From Actinomadura oligospora ATCC 43269 (lineage in GTDB: Bacteria > Actinomycetota > Actinomycetes > Streptosporangiales > Streptosporangiaceae), in contig NZ_JADG01000012.1 of the NCBI RefSeq assembly GCF_000518265.1, positions 186,001 through 250,000 on the forward strand: DNA of 64,000 nt. The letters are read 5' to 3'. The translations under genes were made by a program, and so were the position numbers. Shown one piece after another: positions 1 through 7,795 of the stretch. Position 1 is the first letter of the stretch. Every line of letters starts with the position of its first letter. The notes under the pieces were generated by a model. The model had not been told where the DNA came from and did no database searches. It saw nothing but the letters and a program-made list of their open reading frames with translations.

Positions 1-1
1 G

Positions 2-718
2 GACCCGTACCCGGACGGCCGTCCGCGCGGGTGGGCCGACCGGCTCGCCGAGGCCCTCTCCGAGCGGGAGGACGGCGTCGCCTACGCCAACCTCGCCGTC
101 CGCGGGAAGCTGCTCGGCCAGATCATCGAGACGCAGGTGCCCGCCGCGCTGGAGCTCGGCCCCGACCTGGTGACCGTGTCCGGCGGCGGCAACGACCTGC
201 TCCGTCCCGGGACGGACGTGGCCGACCTCGCCGTCTCCATGGACGCCGCCGTCGCGCGCCTGCGGGCGTCCGGCGCGGACGTCGTCCTGTTCACCGGGGT
301 CGACCCGGCCGACTCGGCCGTGATCCGGCTGACCCGCGACCGGGTCGCCCGCTACAACGACCACCTCCGCGACATCGCCGCCCGGCACGGCGCGTTCGTC
401 GTGGACCAGTGGGCCATGGACATCCTGCGCGACTGGCGCATGTGGGGCATCGACCGCCTGCACATGTCGCCGGAGGGGCACCGCCGCCTCGCGCTGGCCG
501 TCCTGGAGGCCCTGAAGGTCCCGGACGCGGCCGACTGGCGCGAGCCGGAGCTGACCCCGCTGCCCGAGCTCAGCCGGGGCGCGCGGCTCCTCTTCGACGT
601 CCGGTGGGCCCGCGCCCACCTGCTGCCGTGGGTCGGCCGCCGTCTGCGCGGCCACTCGTCCGGCGACACCGTCGAGCCCAAGCGCCCCACCCTGCAGCCG
701 GTCGAACTCCAGCCCTGA
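2..718 (+). CDS. SGNH/GDSL-type hydrolase, 3' part only
   Basis: The reading frame is already open at the window edge, so the N-terminus with the catalytic GDS serine block lies outside. The visible part holds the other SGNH blocks: ANLAVRG near the left edge (block II Gly), GGGNDLL (block III Asn) and DRLHMSPEGH (block V Asp and His). These residues define secreted or cytosolic esterases and lipases of the SGNH fold, and substrate cannot be told from sequence. The C-terminus is basic and lacks a membrane anchor. It ends 43 bp before the stop of the convergent ku gene. Confidence 0.85.
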   Translation, partial: DPYPDGRPRGWADRLAEALSEREDGVAYANLAVRGKLLGQIIETQVPAALELGPDLVTVSGGGNDLLRPGTDVADLAVSMDAAVARLRASGADVVLFTGVDPADSAVIRLTRDRVARYNDHLRDIAARHGAFVVDQWAMDILRDWRMWGIDRLHMSPEGHRRLALAVLEALKVPDAADWREPELTPLPELSRGARLLFDVRWARAHLLPWVGRRLRGHSSGDTVEPKRPTLQPVELQP

Positions 719-761
719 CCTGCGACGACACTCCCGTCCGCCTGGACGCCGACCCCGGCGG

Positions 762-1841
762 CTAGGCGGACTTGCGGGAGCGCGACCTGGGCGAGGCGCT
801 CTTCTTCGCGCCCTTCGCGGCGCCCTTGGACGCGGCCTTGGCCGCGCCCTTGCGGGTCGTCCCACCACGCGCGGACGTACCGCCCCGTCCTGACGTCCCG
901 CCGCCGGACGATGCGGTCTTCTTCGCCGGAGCGGTCTTCTTCGCCGGAGCGGTCTTCTTCGCCGACGCGGCCTTCTTCGCCGACGCGGCCTTCTTCGAAG
1001 AAGCCGACTTCTTGGCGGCGGCCTTCTTCGCCGGGGCGCGCTCCTTCCCGGCGGACCCGGCCGAGCCGCGGTCCTTCTTGGCGGCCTCGACGCTGGCGCG
1101 CAGGGCGCTCAGCAGGTCGGCGGCGGGCTCCGCGCTCGGCTCCTCGGCGGGCTGGACGACCTCGCGCCCCTCGACCTTGGCCTCGATGACGGCTTCGAGG
1201 GCCTCGCGGTAGGCGTCCTTGTACTCGTCGGGGTCGAAGTCGCCGGTCATGCTGTCGATGAGCGAGGTCGCCATCGACAGCTCCTGGCGGCGGACCTCGA
1301 CGTCCTCGTCCAGGAAGGGGAAGTCGGGGGCGCGGACCTCGTCCGGCCAGAGCATCGTCTCCAGGACGAACACGCCGTCCCGGACGCGCAGCGTCGCCAG
1401 CGACTCGCGCTGCCGCAGCGCGACCTTCACGACCGCGACCCTGCCGGACTCCTCCAGCGCGTCCCGCAGCAGGACGTACGGCTTGACGCCCTGGGAGTCC
1501 GGTTCGAGGTAGTAGGTCTTGTTGAAGTAGATCGGGTCCACTTCCCCGGCGTCGACGAACTGCAGGACGTCCACCCGGCGGCTGCTGGTCAGGGGCAGGT
1601 CGGAGAAGTCGTCGTCGGTGAGCACGACGATCTCGCCGGACGGCAGCTCGTACCCCTTGGCGATGTCGGAGTACGCGACCTCCTCGCCGTCGACCGTGCA
1701 GACCCGCTTGTACCGGATGCGTCCACCGTCCTCGCGGTGGACCTGGTGGAAGGACACGTCCCGCTGCTCGGTCGCCGAGTACAGCTTGATCGGTATCGTG
1801 ACCAGGCCGAACGAGATCGCGCCCTTCCAGATGCTGCGCAT
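762..1841 (-). CDS. ku: Ku protein for non-homologous end joining
   Basis: This is a 359-aa homodimeric bacterial Ku that binds DNA double-strand ends and recruits LigD. The start was set at MRSIWKGAISFGLV because all Ku proteins begin this way; a longer open frame upstream has no family similarity. The Ku core (about residues 1-255) includes IPIKLYSAT, YKRVC and FNKTYYLEP. After it comes a roughly 95-residue tail of Lys/Ala/Ser/Thr repeats (AKKAASAKKTAPAKKT type) and a basic Gly/Arg stretch, resembling histone H1 or the lysine-rich tails of mycobacterial Ku. Such tails add non-specific DNA binding. The gene is divergent from ligD, with a 199-bp shared upstream region. Confidence 0.95.
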   Translation of the reverse strand: MRSIWKGAISFGLVTIPIKLYSATEQRDVSFHQVHREDGGRIRYKRVCTVDGEEVAYSDIAKGYELPSGEIVVLTDDDFSDLPLTSSRRVDVLQFVDAGEVDPIYFNKTYYLEPDSQGVKPYVLLRDALEESGRVAVVKVALRQRESLATLRVRDGVFVLETMLWPDEVRAPDFPFLDEDVEVRRQELSMATSLIDSMTGDFDPDEYKDAYREALEAVIEAKVEGREVVQPAEEPSAEPAADLLSALRASVEAAKKDRGSAGSAGKERAPAKKAAAKKSASSKKAASAKKAASAKKTAPAKKTAPAKKTASSGGGTSGRGGTSARGGTTRKGAAKAASKGAAKGAKKSASPRSRSRKSA

Positions 1842-1938
1842 ACAACGGTGCTTACCCGCCTGAGCCGTCCACAAGCAGGCGCCCCGCCCCCGGCCGGGCC
1901 CACCGGCCTCGCACGGCAATTCCATCCCAAATGGCCAT

Positions 1939-1952
1939 ATCTGCGTGCAGAT
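1939..1952. promoter_or_regulatory. Inverted repeat in the ku/ligD divergent promoter region
   Basis: ATCTGC-GT-GCAGAT has two perfect 6-bp arms and lies about 98 bp from the ku start and 88 bp from the ligase start. Its position fits an operator shared by both NHEJ transcription units. No known consensus was matched, so this is a positional inference. Confidence 0.35.
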
Positions 1953-2040
1953 CACATCGGTGTGGCGAACGGGTTCGTTTCGTCCGCAGGTCGGCGGGAG
2001 ATCCTTTTCCGGGACGCGGGCCGGGGGTAGAAACGGCGTT

Positions 2041-3015
2041 ATGACCATGCCGTGGCCCGTGGAGCCGATGACGGCCGTCACCGGCGAGCTTCCCGACGAC
2101 ACCGCGCGCTGGGGCCTGGAGCTCAAGTGGGACGGCGTGCGCATCCTGACCGGCGTGTCCGCGGACGGCGTGCGGGCGGTGTCCCGGCGCGGCGCGGACG
2201 TCCTGTCCCACTACCCCGAGCTGTCCGGGCTGGCCGACCTCCTCCCCCATCACGACGTGGTCCTGGACGGCGAGGTCGTCGCGTTCGAGCAGGGCCGCCC
2301 GAGCTTCGGACGGCTGCAGCGGCGGATGCACGTGGCCCGCCCCGGCGCCCGGCTGATCCGCGAAGTGCCCGTCCGGTACGTCGTGTTCGACCTGCTCTTC
2401 CTGGACGGCCGGACGCTCTTCGACGTCCCCTACGCCGAGCGGCGCGCGATGCTCGGCGAGCTCGAACTGGCCGCGACCGGCCCGGTCGAGGCCCCGCCCT
2501 ACCTGGACGGCTCGGACACCGCCCAGGTCACCGAGCTGCTCGCCTTCACCCGCGAGCAGCGCCTCGAGGGCCTGATGGCCAAGCGGCTCGACTCGCCCTA
2601 CCGGCCCGGCCGCCGGGTCGACTTCTGGCGGAAGATCAAGAACTTCCACACCCAGGAGGTCGTCGTCTGCGGCTGGAAGCCGGGCCGCGGACGGCGCGAG
2701 GGCGGCGTCGGCTCGCTGCTGCTCGGCGAGTACGACGCGAAGGGACGCCTCTGCTTCGTCGGGCACGTCGGCACCGGCTTCACCGACCGCATGCTGGACG
2801 AGCTGTACGAGCGGCTGTGGCCGCTGCGCCGCCCGTCCAGCCCGTTCGACGACGAGGTGCCGCGCGACGTGGCCCGCGACGTCCAGTGGGTCGAGCCGGA
2901 GCTGGTCGGAGAGGTCTCCTACGCCGTCCGGACCCGGGACGACCGGCTGCGGTTCCCGTCCTGGCGCGGGCTGCGCGACGACAAGGACCCGCAGGAGGTG
3001 ACCCGTGAGCCCTGA
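2041..3015 (+). CDS. ligD: ATP-dependent DNA ligase, LigD ligase-domain type
   Basis: This 324-aa nucleotidyltransferase plus OB-fold ligase seals breaks during NHEJ. It shows motif I ELKWDGVR (the Lys is the AMP-accepting residue), VVFDLLFLDG (motif III area), EGLMAKRL (motif IV) and DFWRKIK (motif V). The ATG at 2041 was chosen because it puts motif I about 25-30 residues in, as in stand-alone LigD ligases. There is no polymerase or 3'-phosphoesterase domain in this chain. The next gene starts 11 bp before its stop, so the two are translationally coupled. Confidence 0.93.
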   Translation: MTMPWPVEPMTAVTGELPDDTARWGLELKWDGVRILTGVSADGVRAVSRRGADVLSHYPELSGLADLLPHHDVVLDGEVVAFEQGRPSFGRLQRRMHVARPGARLIREVPVRYVVFDLLFLDGRTLFDVPYAERRAMLGELELAATGPVEAPPYLDGSDTAQVTELLAFTREQRLEGLMAKRLDSPYRPGRRVDFWRKIKNFHTQEVVVCGWKPGRGRREGGVGSLLLGEYDAKGRLCFVGHVGTGFTDRMLDELYERLWPLRRPSSPFDDEVPRDVARDVQWVEPELVGEVSYAVRTRDDRLRFPSWRGLRDDKDPQEVTREP

Positions 3016-3925
3016 GCCGCAGAAGCAGACCGTCCACGTGGACGGGCACGCCCTGTCCCTGTCCAACCTGCGCAAGGAGCTGTACCCGGGGTTCGCCAAG
3101 GGCGAGGTGATCGACTACTACGTCCGGATCGCGCCCGCGCTGCTCCCGCATCTGCGGGACCGTCCGGCCACCCGCAAGCGGTTCCCGGACGGCGTCGACG
3201 GCGGCTCGTTCTTCGAGAAGAACGCCCCCTCGCACACCCCGGAGTGGGTGCGGCGCGCGACCGTCCCGACGCCGGGCAGCTCGCGCGGGCGCGACAGCCT
3301 CGACTTCGTCGTGATCGACGACCTGGCGACGCTGGTCTGGTGCGCGAACCTGGCGGCGCTGGAGCTGCACGTCCCGCAGTGGAAGGTCGGCCCGCGGGGC
3401 GCGCTGCACCCGCCCGACCTGATCGTCTTCGACCTGGACCCGGGCCCGCCCGCGACGATCATGGACGCGCGGAAGGTCGCCGTCCTGCTCCGGGACCTCC
3501 TCGACGAGGACGGCCTGGCCTGCCACGCCAAGACCAGCGGGAAGAAGGGCCTGCACCTGTACGTCCCGGTCGAGGAGACCGACCGGACGTCGGAGTACGC
3601 CAAGCGGGCCGCGCAGCGCCTCGCCGCCGACCATCCGGACCTGGTCGTCGCGAAGATGGGCCGCGACCTGCGCAAGGGCAAGGTCTTCGTGGACTGGAGC
3701 CAGAACAGCCCGTCCAAGACGACCGTCGCGCCCTACTCGCTGCGCGCCGCGCCCCGCCCGTCGGTGTCCACCCCCGTCACCTGGGACGAGCTGGAGGCGG
3801 CCGGAAGCGCCGAGGACCTGGTGTTCGGCCCCGCCGACGTGCTGGCCCGCGTCGAGCGGGACGGCGATCTCCTCAAGCCCCTCCTCGGCGGCGGACCCGC
3901 CGACGAGCACCACCGGCTCCCCTGA
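3005..3925 (+). CDS. ligD: NHEJ polymerase (LigD PolDom, archaeo-eukaryotic primase type)
   Basis: This 306-aa stand-alone polymerase domain fills or adds (ribo)nucleotides at Ku-bound ends. The catalytic acidic pair is visible in VFDLDPGPP, KTSGKKGLHLYVP supplies the conserved Ser-Gly-x-x-Gly-x-His nucleotide-binding motif, and KVFVDWSQN holds the third acidic residue. GTG is the start, overlapping the ligase stop. The ligase and polymerase are split into adjacent genes and no phosphoesterase domain is present anywhere in the window. Confidence 0.93.
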   Translation: MSPEPQKQTVHVDGHALSLSNLRKELYPGFAKGEVIDYYVRIAPALLPHLRDRPATRKRFPDGVDGGSFFEKNAPSHTPEWVRRATVPTPGSSRGRDSLDFVVIDDLATLVWCANLAALELHVPQWKVGPRGALHPPDLIVFDLDPGPPATIMDARKVAVLLRDLLDEDGLACHAKTSGKKGLHLYVPVEETDRTSEYAKRAAQRLAADHPDLVVAKMGRDLRKGKVFVDWSQNSPSKTTVAPYSLRAAPRPSVSTPVTWDELEAAGSAEDLVFGPADVLARVERDGDLLKPLLGGGPADEHHRLP

Positions 3926-4076
3926 CCGCCCGGGACGCCTGGGCCGCCCGGGACAGCTGGGACGACCGGGACGAGAATCCGCCGCCGTATGTGTTCGAAC
4001 CGGCACTCTCCGATGTCGGAGTCCGTCACCATGAGGTACGGGGACCTGACGAGCGGTGCCGGAGGCGGAGTTGTCC

Positions 4077-5651
4077 ATGTCACAGAACCACGTCGAGGCG
4101 CGGAACCCTGCCGGGGCGCGGGACCACGTGGAGGGGCGCGACCACTTCGACGTGATCGTGCTGGGCGGCGGGACGGCCGGGGAGCGCGTCGCGGCCGACC
4201 TCGCCCAGGCCGGGCGGTTCGTCGCCCTCGTGGAGAACCGCCTGGTCGGCGGCGAGTCGCCGTACTTCGCGTGCGTCCCGTCCAAGTCGCTGCTGCTGTC
4301 CGCGCGGCGCGGCGAGACCTGGGAGCTGGCCATCGCGCGCCGCGACGAGGTCACCGGCAACCTCGACGACGACCGCGCCGTCGCCCGGATGGCCGAGGCC
4401 GGGGTGACCGTGCTGCGGGGCTGGGGCCGCGTCACCGGCCCCGGCGTCCTCGACGTGGACGGCGCCCGGTTCCGCTTCACCGACCTGGTCGTCAGCACCG
4501 GCAGCGAACCGGCCGTCCCGGCCGTCGAGGGCCTCGCGGACGTCCCGGTCTGGACGAGCGACGAGGCGCTGACCGTCCCGGACCTGCCGCGCCGCCTGGT
4601 CGTCCTCGGCGGCGGGCCGGTCGGCTGCGAGATGGCCCAGGTGTACGCGGCGTTCGGGTCGGCGGTCACGGTGGTCGAGGCGTCAGGGCGGCTGCTGACG
4701 GACGAGGCCCCGTTCGCCGGGGAGATCCTCGCCGACGCGCTCCGCCGCAGGGGCGTCGACCTGCGGCTCGGCGCGGAGCCCGCGCGGGCCGAGCGCGGCC
4801 CCGTCGGGCTGCGGCTCTGGCTGTCGGACGGCGGGGTCGTCGAGGCCGACCGGATCCTCGTCGCCGCCGGGCGCCGTCCCCGCGTCGAGGGCCTCGGCCT
4901 GGAGACGCTCGGCGTCGCCGTCCAGAGCGGGCGCCCGCTCACGGTGGACGAGACCTGCCGCGTCCGGCTGAACGGCGGTGCCGGGGCCTCGGGGGCCTCC
5001 GGCGCCGCCCGAGACGCGACGGCCGGAACCGCAGCGGCCGAAGCCGGAGCCGGAGCCGCCGGGGCCGGGGCGGAGAGCGAGGCGGGGGACGACGGGGCCT
5101 GGGCCCAGCAGCAGGCCGCGAACACCGGCCCCCGCGAGGCGACGTGCGGCGAGGCGCTGATGCCGGAACCGGGCGGCGGCGTCTGGGCGGCCGGGGACGT
5201 CACCGGCGTCGCCCGCACCACGCACGCGGCCCGCTACCAGGCCCGCGTGGTCGTCTCGAACGTCCTCGGCAAGCGCCGCGAGGCCGACTACCGGGCGATC
5301 CCGCGCGTGGTCTACACGGCCCCGACCGTGTACGCGGTGGGGGTCAGCCCCGTCCTCGCCGAGCGGGCCGGGATGCATCTGATCATGGCGGGCGGCGACC
5401 TGTCCGCGACGGCCCGCGCGTCCGTGGAGGCCGAGGACCGGGGCCGCGTCGAGCTGTACGCGGACGCCGAACGCGGGCTGCTCGTGGGGGCCGCCGCCGT
5501 CGGGGCCTACGCTGAGGAGTGGATGAGTGAGATCGCGCTGGCGATCCGGGCGGAGACGCCGCTGAGCCTGCTCACCGACGTCGTCCACGCCTTCCCCACG
5601 TTCGGGGAGGCCGTGGAGGCGCCGCTCCGCGAGCTGGCCGGACGGCTCTGA
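4077..5651 (+). CDS. Disulfide-reductase-family flavoprotein lacking the first redox cysteine
   Basis: A 524-aa pyridine-nucleotide:disulfide oxidoreductase fold. The FAD site VIVLGGGTAGE is near the N-terminus, the NAD(P) site VVLGGGPVGCE is mid-chain, VWAAGDV is the second FAD motif, and the dimerisation domain ends with HAFPT. The redox site reads GGESPYFACVPSK where the family has GGxCxxxxCxPSK, so the first Cys is Ser while the second is kept. A low-complexity Ala/Gly/Glu stretch of about 50 residues is inserted before VWAAGDV. ATG 4077 follows GGAG by 6 nt, which is better than an in-frame GTG at 4056. It may act as a quinone or NAD(P)H oxidoreductase and not as a dithiol reductase. Confidence 0.8.
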   Translation: MSQNHVEARNPAGARDHVEGRDHFDVIVLGGGTAGERVAADLAQAGRFVALVENRLVGGESPYFACVPSKSLLLSARRGETWELAIARRDEVTGNLDDDRAVARMAEAGVTVLRGWGRVTGPGVLDVDGARFRFTDLVVSTGSEPAVPAVEGLADVPVWTSDEALTVPDLPRRLVVLGGGPVGCEMAQVYAAFGSAVTVVEASGRLLTDEAPFAGEILADALRRRGVDLRLGAEPARAERGPVGLRLWLSDGGVVEADRILVAAGRRPRVEGLGLETLGVAVQSGRPLTVDETCRVRLNGGAGASGASGAARDATAGTAAAEAGAGAAGAGAESEAGDDGAWAQQQAANTGPREATCGEALMPEPGGGVWAAGDVTGVARTTHAARYQARVVVSNVLGKRREADYRAIPRVVYTAPTVYAVGVSPVLAERAGMHLIMAGGDLSATARASVEAEDRGRVELYADAERGLLVGAAAVGAYAEEWMSEIALAIRAETPLSLLTDVVHAFPTFGEAVEAPLRELAGRL

Positions 5652-5733
5652 CGCCCGAACCGCCCCGCGCGTCCGGGGACGCTCCGGGGCACCCCGCCCG
5701 CACTCCCGCCCGAACGAGGGGGATGAACAAGCG

Positions 5734-5937
5734 ATGAGCGAGACCGAGGACCGGCGGCCCGAGGCCGAGCCGCCCGCCCCGTCCTACGACCGGAACGACG
5801 CCGACACCGCCGAGCAGATGGCCGACGTGCGCTCCGACGAGGACGGCCCGCAGGGCCAGCCGCCGATGGACGTGAACGAGGCCGACTTCGTCGAGCAGGG
5901 ACGCGTCGTCCGAGAGGACGAGGAGGACTACCGCTGA
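5734..5937 (+). CDS. Small acidic hypothetical protein
   Basis: A 67-aa, strongly acidic and proline-containing protein (MSETEDRRPEAEPP at the start, REDEEDYR at the end) with no Cys, no membrane segment and predicted disorder. It follows the flavoprotein on the same strand by 82 bp. A purine-rich GAGGGGG lies about 11 nt before the ATG. A second ATG at 5723 in another frame gives only four codons before a stop that overlaps this start. Similar short acidic proteins are common in actinomycetes, but I do not recognise a family. Confidence 0.6.
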   Translation: MSETEDRRPEAEPPAPSYDRNDADTAEQMADVRSDEDGPQGQPPMDVNEADFVEQGRVVREDEEDYR

Positions 5938-6024
5938 CCACCCCGTATCACCCCTGACCTGCCCGGACACGGGTAGGACGGGTGTGACGGACGGGACACG
6001 CGCAGCGACCCGAACCCGCCCGTG

Positions 6025-6043
6025 GGTGACCTTTGAGGTTACC
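6025..6043. promoter_or_regulatory. Candidate TetR operator upstream of the FasR-like regulator
   Basis: GGTGACC-TTTGA-GGTTACC is an inverted repeat with 6 of 7 arm positions matching, about 80 bp upstream of the TetR start. Autoregulatory operators of TetR proteins have this form and position. The assignment is inferred. Confidence 0.35.
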
Positions 6044-6122
6044 GGCGCGTAGGATGGTGGGATTGATTCGCGCGGCGGACGATCCCCCGGACCGCCGCAC
6101 CGACCGGTGATCGGAGAGTGTG

Positions 6123-6746
6123 GTGACCGCGACCCCGGACGCCCGCCCCCGTGGCACGCGCCTGCCGCGTCTGGCGCGGCGCAGGCAGTTGCTCGGCGCT
6201 GCGCAGGAGGTGTTCGTCGCCCAGGGCTACCACGCCGCGGCGATGGACGAGATCGCCGAACGGGCGGGCGTCAGCAAGCCCGTGCTCTACCAGCACTTCC
6301 CGGGCAAGCTGGAGCTGTACCTGGCGCTGCTCGACGAGCACGCCGAGGCGCTGGTCCGGACCGTCCGCGAGGCGCTGGCGTCCACGAACGACAACAAGCT
6401 GCGCGTCCAGGCGGCCATGGCCGCCTTCTACGACTTCGTGGCCGGCGACGGCGAGGCGTACCGGCTGGTCTTCGAGTCCGACCTGCGCAACGTGGCGCCC
6501 GTCCGGGCCCGGGTCGAGCGCGCCAACCTGCAGTGCGCCGAGATGGTCGCCCAGGTCATCGCCGAGGACACCGGCGCCGACAGCGACGAGGCGCACCTGC
6601 TCGGCATGGGCCTGGTCGGCATGGCCGAGGTGAGCGCCCGCTACTGGCTCGGCCAGCACGGCAAGATCCCCAAGGACACCGCCGAGAAGATGATCGCCCG
6701 CCTCGCGTGGCGCGGCATCTCCGGGTTCCCGCGCAGTTCCTCCTGA
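6123..6746 (+). CDS. TetR family regulator, FasR-like by context
   Basis: A 207-aa regulator. The helix-turn-helix is clear: an AAQEVFVAQGYHAAAMDEIA helix pair, then AGVSKPVLYQHFPGK, the classic TetR recognition helix. The C-terminal part is an all-helical ligand domain. It is followed by a DUF3107 gene, the same pair as M. tuberculosis Rv3208 (FasR, a fatty-acid synthesis regulator) and Rv3208A, so a role in lipid metabolism is possible. Two GTG codons are in tandem; the second (6123) sits 6 nt after GGAG, and the first, at 6120, only 3 nt. Confidence 0.88.
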   Translation: MTATPDARPRGTRLPRLARRRQLLGAAQEVFVAQGYHAAAMDEIAERAGVSKPVLYQHFPGKLELYLALLDEHAEALVRTVREALASTNDNKLRVQAAMAAFYDFVAGDGEAYRLVFESDLRNVAPVRARVERANLQCAEMVAQVIAEDTGADSDEAHLLGMGLVGMAEVSARYWLGQHGKIPKDTAEKMIARLAWRGISGFPRSSS

Positions 6747-6859
6747 TCGCTCGTTCCGGCGGACGCCCCGACCGGGCACACTCGGACGAGAACGCCTGAC
6801 GGGCCCCGGACGGCCGGGGTCCCGGACAGGCGGTGGGTTCCGGACAGAAGGAGCGTCGC

Positions 6860-7093
6860 GTGCAGGTACGCATCGGGGTGCAGTTCGTCCCCAAGGAGCT
6901 GGTGGTCGAGACGGGGCTGGCCGCGGACGAGGTCCAGCGCCTCCTCGCCGACGCGCTCGCCGAGAGCGGCGGCGTGTTCGTGCTGGAGGACCGCAAGGGC
7001 GGCCGCGTGGTGGTCCCGGCCGCCCACGTCGGCTACCTGGAGATCGGCGAGGACGAGGGCCACTCGGTCGGCTTCGGCGGCACCTACACCTGA
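6860..7093 (+). CDS. DUF3107 family protein
   Basis: A 77-aa protein starting MQVRIGVQFVPKELVVET, an actinobacterial conserved family whose M. tuberculosis member is TB9.4 (Rv3208A). Function is unknown; it is small, soluble, acidic and predicted alpha/beta. AAGGAG lies 6 nt before the GTG start, which settles the start against a longer frame beginning at 6833. Pairing with the upstream TetR gene is conserved. Confidence 0.85.
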   Translation: MQVRIGVQFVPKELVVETGLAADEVQRLLADALAESGGVFVLEDRKGGRVVVPAAHVGYLEIGEDEGHSVGFGGTYT

Positions 7094-7110
7094 TCCCGCC
7101 CCCGGCCCCG

Positions 7111-7241
7111 GCCCGGCCCGGGTCACAGCCCGGCTCCGGGCCCCGGCCCGGGTCACAGCCGGGCTCCGGGCCCCGGCCCGGGTCACAGCCGGGCTCCGGG
7201 CCCCGGCCCGGGTCACAGCCGGGCTCCGGGCCCCGGCCCGG
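7111..7241. repeat. 30-bp GC-rich tandem repeat, four copies
   Basis: A 30-bp unit built on CCCCGGCCCGGGTCACAGCC plus GGGCTCCGGG runs four times from 7111, with a partial fifth copy to 7241. Copies at 7141, 7171 and 7201 are identical and the first differs at two positions. Each unit is strongly self-complementary. It lies downstream of the DUF3107 stop and may act in transcript ending or be a variable-number repeat. On the minus strand it can be read as a 10-residue peptide repeat, which I do not believe is translated. Confidence 0.9.
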
Positions 7242-7359
7242 CTCCCGTCCGCTCCGGCGGGCGGGCATGTTTGAACCCGGGACCGCGGGCATACCGTCCA
7301 CGGACAGGCCGCCCCCGCACCGGCGGGGCGTCCCAACCACGGAACGGTGATCGAAAGTC

Positions 7360-7650
7360 ATGCTCACGGTCCTCTGGTTCATCATCGTGGGAGCGGTGAT
7401 CGGCGCGCTGGCGCGCCTGCTGGTCCCCGGCCGCAACCCGATCGGAGTCCTGCTGACCATCGGCGTCGGGATCGTCGGCGCCATCCTCGGCGGGCTGCTC
7501 GCCGCCGCGCTCGGCGCCGGATCGGTGATCGCCTTCATCTTCAGCGTGATCATCGCGGCGGTCGGCGTGGTCGCCCTGACCTCGCACGGCACCGGCCGCT
7601 GGGGCTCGGGTTCGGGCCGCCTCGGCAGGCGCCGCCGCTCCTACTTCTGA
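7360..7650 (+). CDS. GlsB/YeaQ/YmgE family membrane protein
   Basis: A 96-aa protein with three hydrophobic segments: LTVLWFIIVGAVIGALARLL, a second around IGVLLTIGVGIVGAILGG and a third around VIAFIFSVIIAAVGVVAL. The GALARLLVPG and GxxGAxxGG patterns are those of the transglycosylase-associated/YeaQ family, small inner-membrane proteins tied to stress responses. The C-terminus is short and basic (GRLGRRRRS). ATG is the only sensible start. Confidence 0.88.
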   Translation: MLTVLWFIIVGAVIGALARLLVPGRNPIGVLLTIGVGIVGAILGGLLAAALGAGSVIAFIFSVIIAAVGVVALTSHGTGRWGSGSGRLGRRRRSYF

Positions 7651-7757
7651 CCCCGCCCCCGGCCGGACGACCGCCCCAACGCGGCGTCCGTCCTGAGGCC
7701 CGGGACGGCCCGCGCCGCCGCCGGACCGGCGGCCCGGCGCCGTCCGCCCCGCTCGTT

Positions 7758-7789
7758 CGGAGCCCCCGTGCCCGCACACGGGGGCTCCG
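7758..7789. terminator. Bidirectional hairpin between convergent genes
   Basis: A perfect 13-bp stem (CGGAGCCCCCGTG with its complement) and a 6-nt loop lie between the YeaQ-like gene and the convergent kinase gene. It lacks a clear T-run, as is common in high-GC actinomycetes. Confidence 0.7.
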
Positions 7790-7795
7790 GCGCGT

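Noticed and set aside
1842..2144. Longer N-terminus of Ku
   Set aside because: The extra 101 residues are not Ku-like and overlap the ligase start; Ku proteins begin at MRSIWKGAISFG.
7111..7241. CRISPR array
   Set aside because: The units abut without spacers and there are no cas genes; the AddB-like nuclease at 18.4 kb is not a Cas4 in cas context.
6039..7592. Minus-strand frame with a ten-residue Gly/Pro/Cys/Asp repeat
   Set aside because: It spans the TetR and DUF3107 genes on the other strand. The peptide repeat only reflects the 30-bp DNA repeat, and there is no ribosome site.
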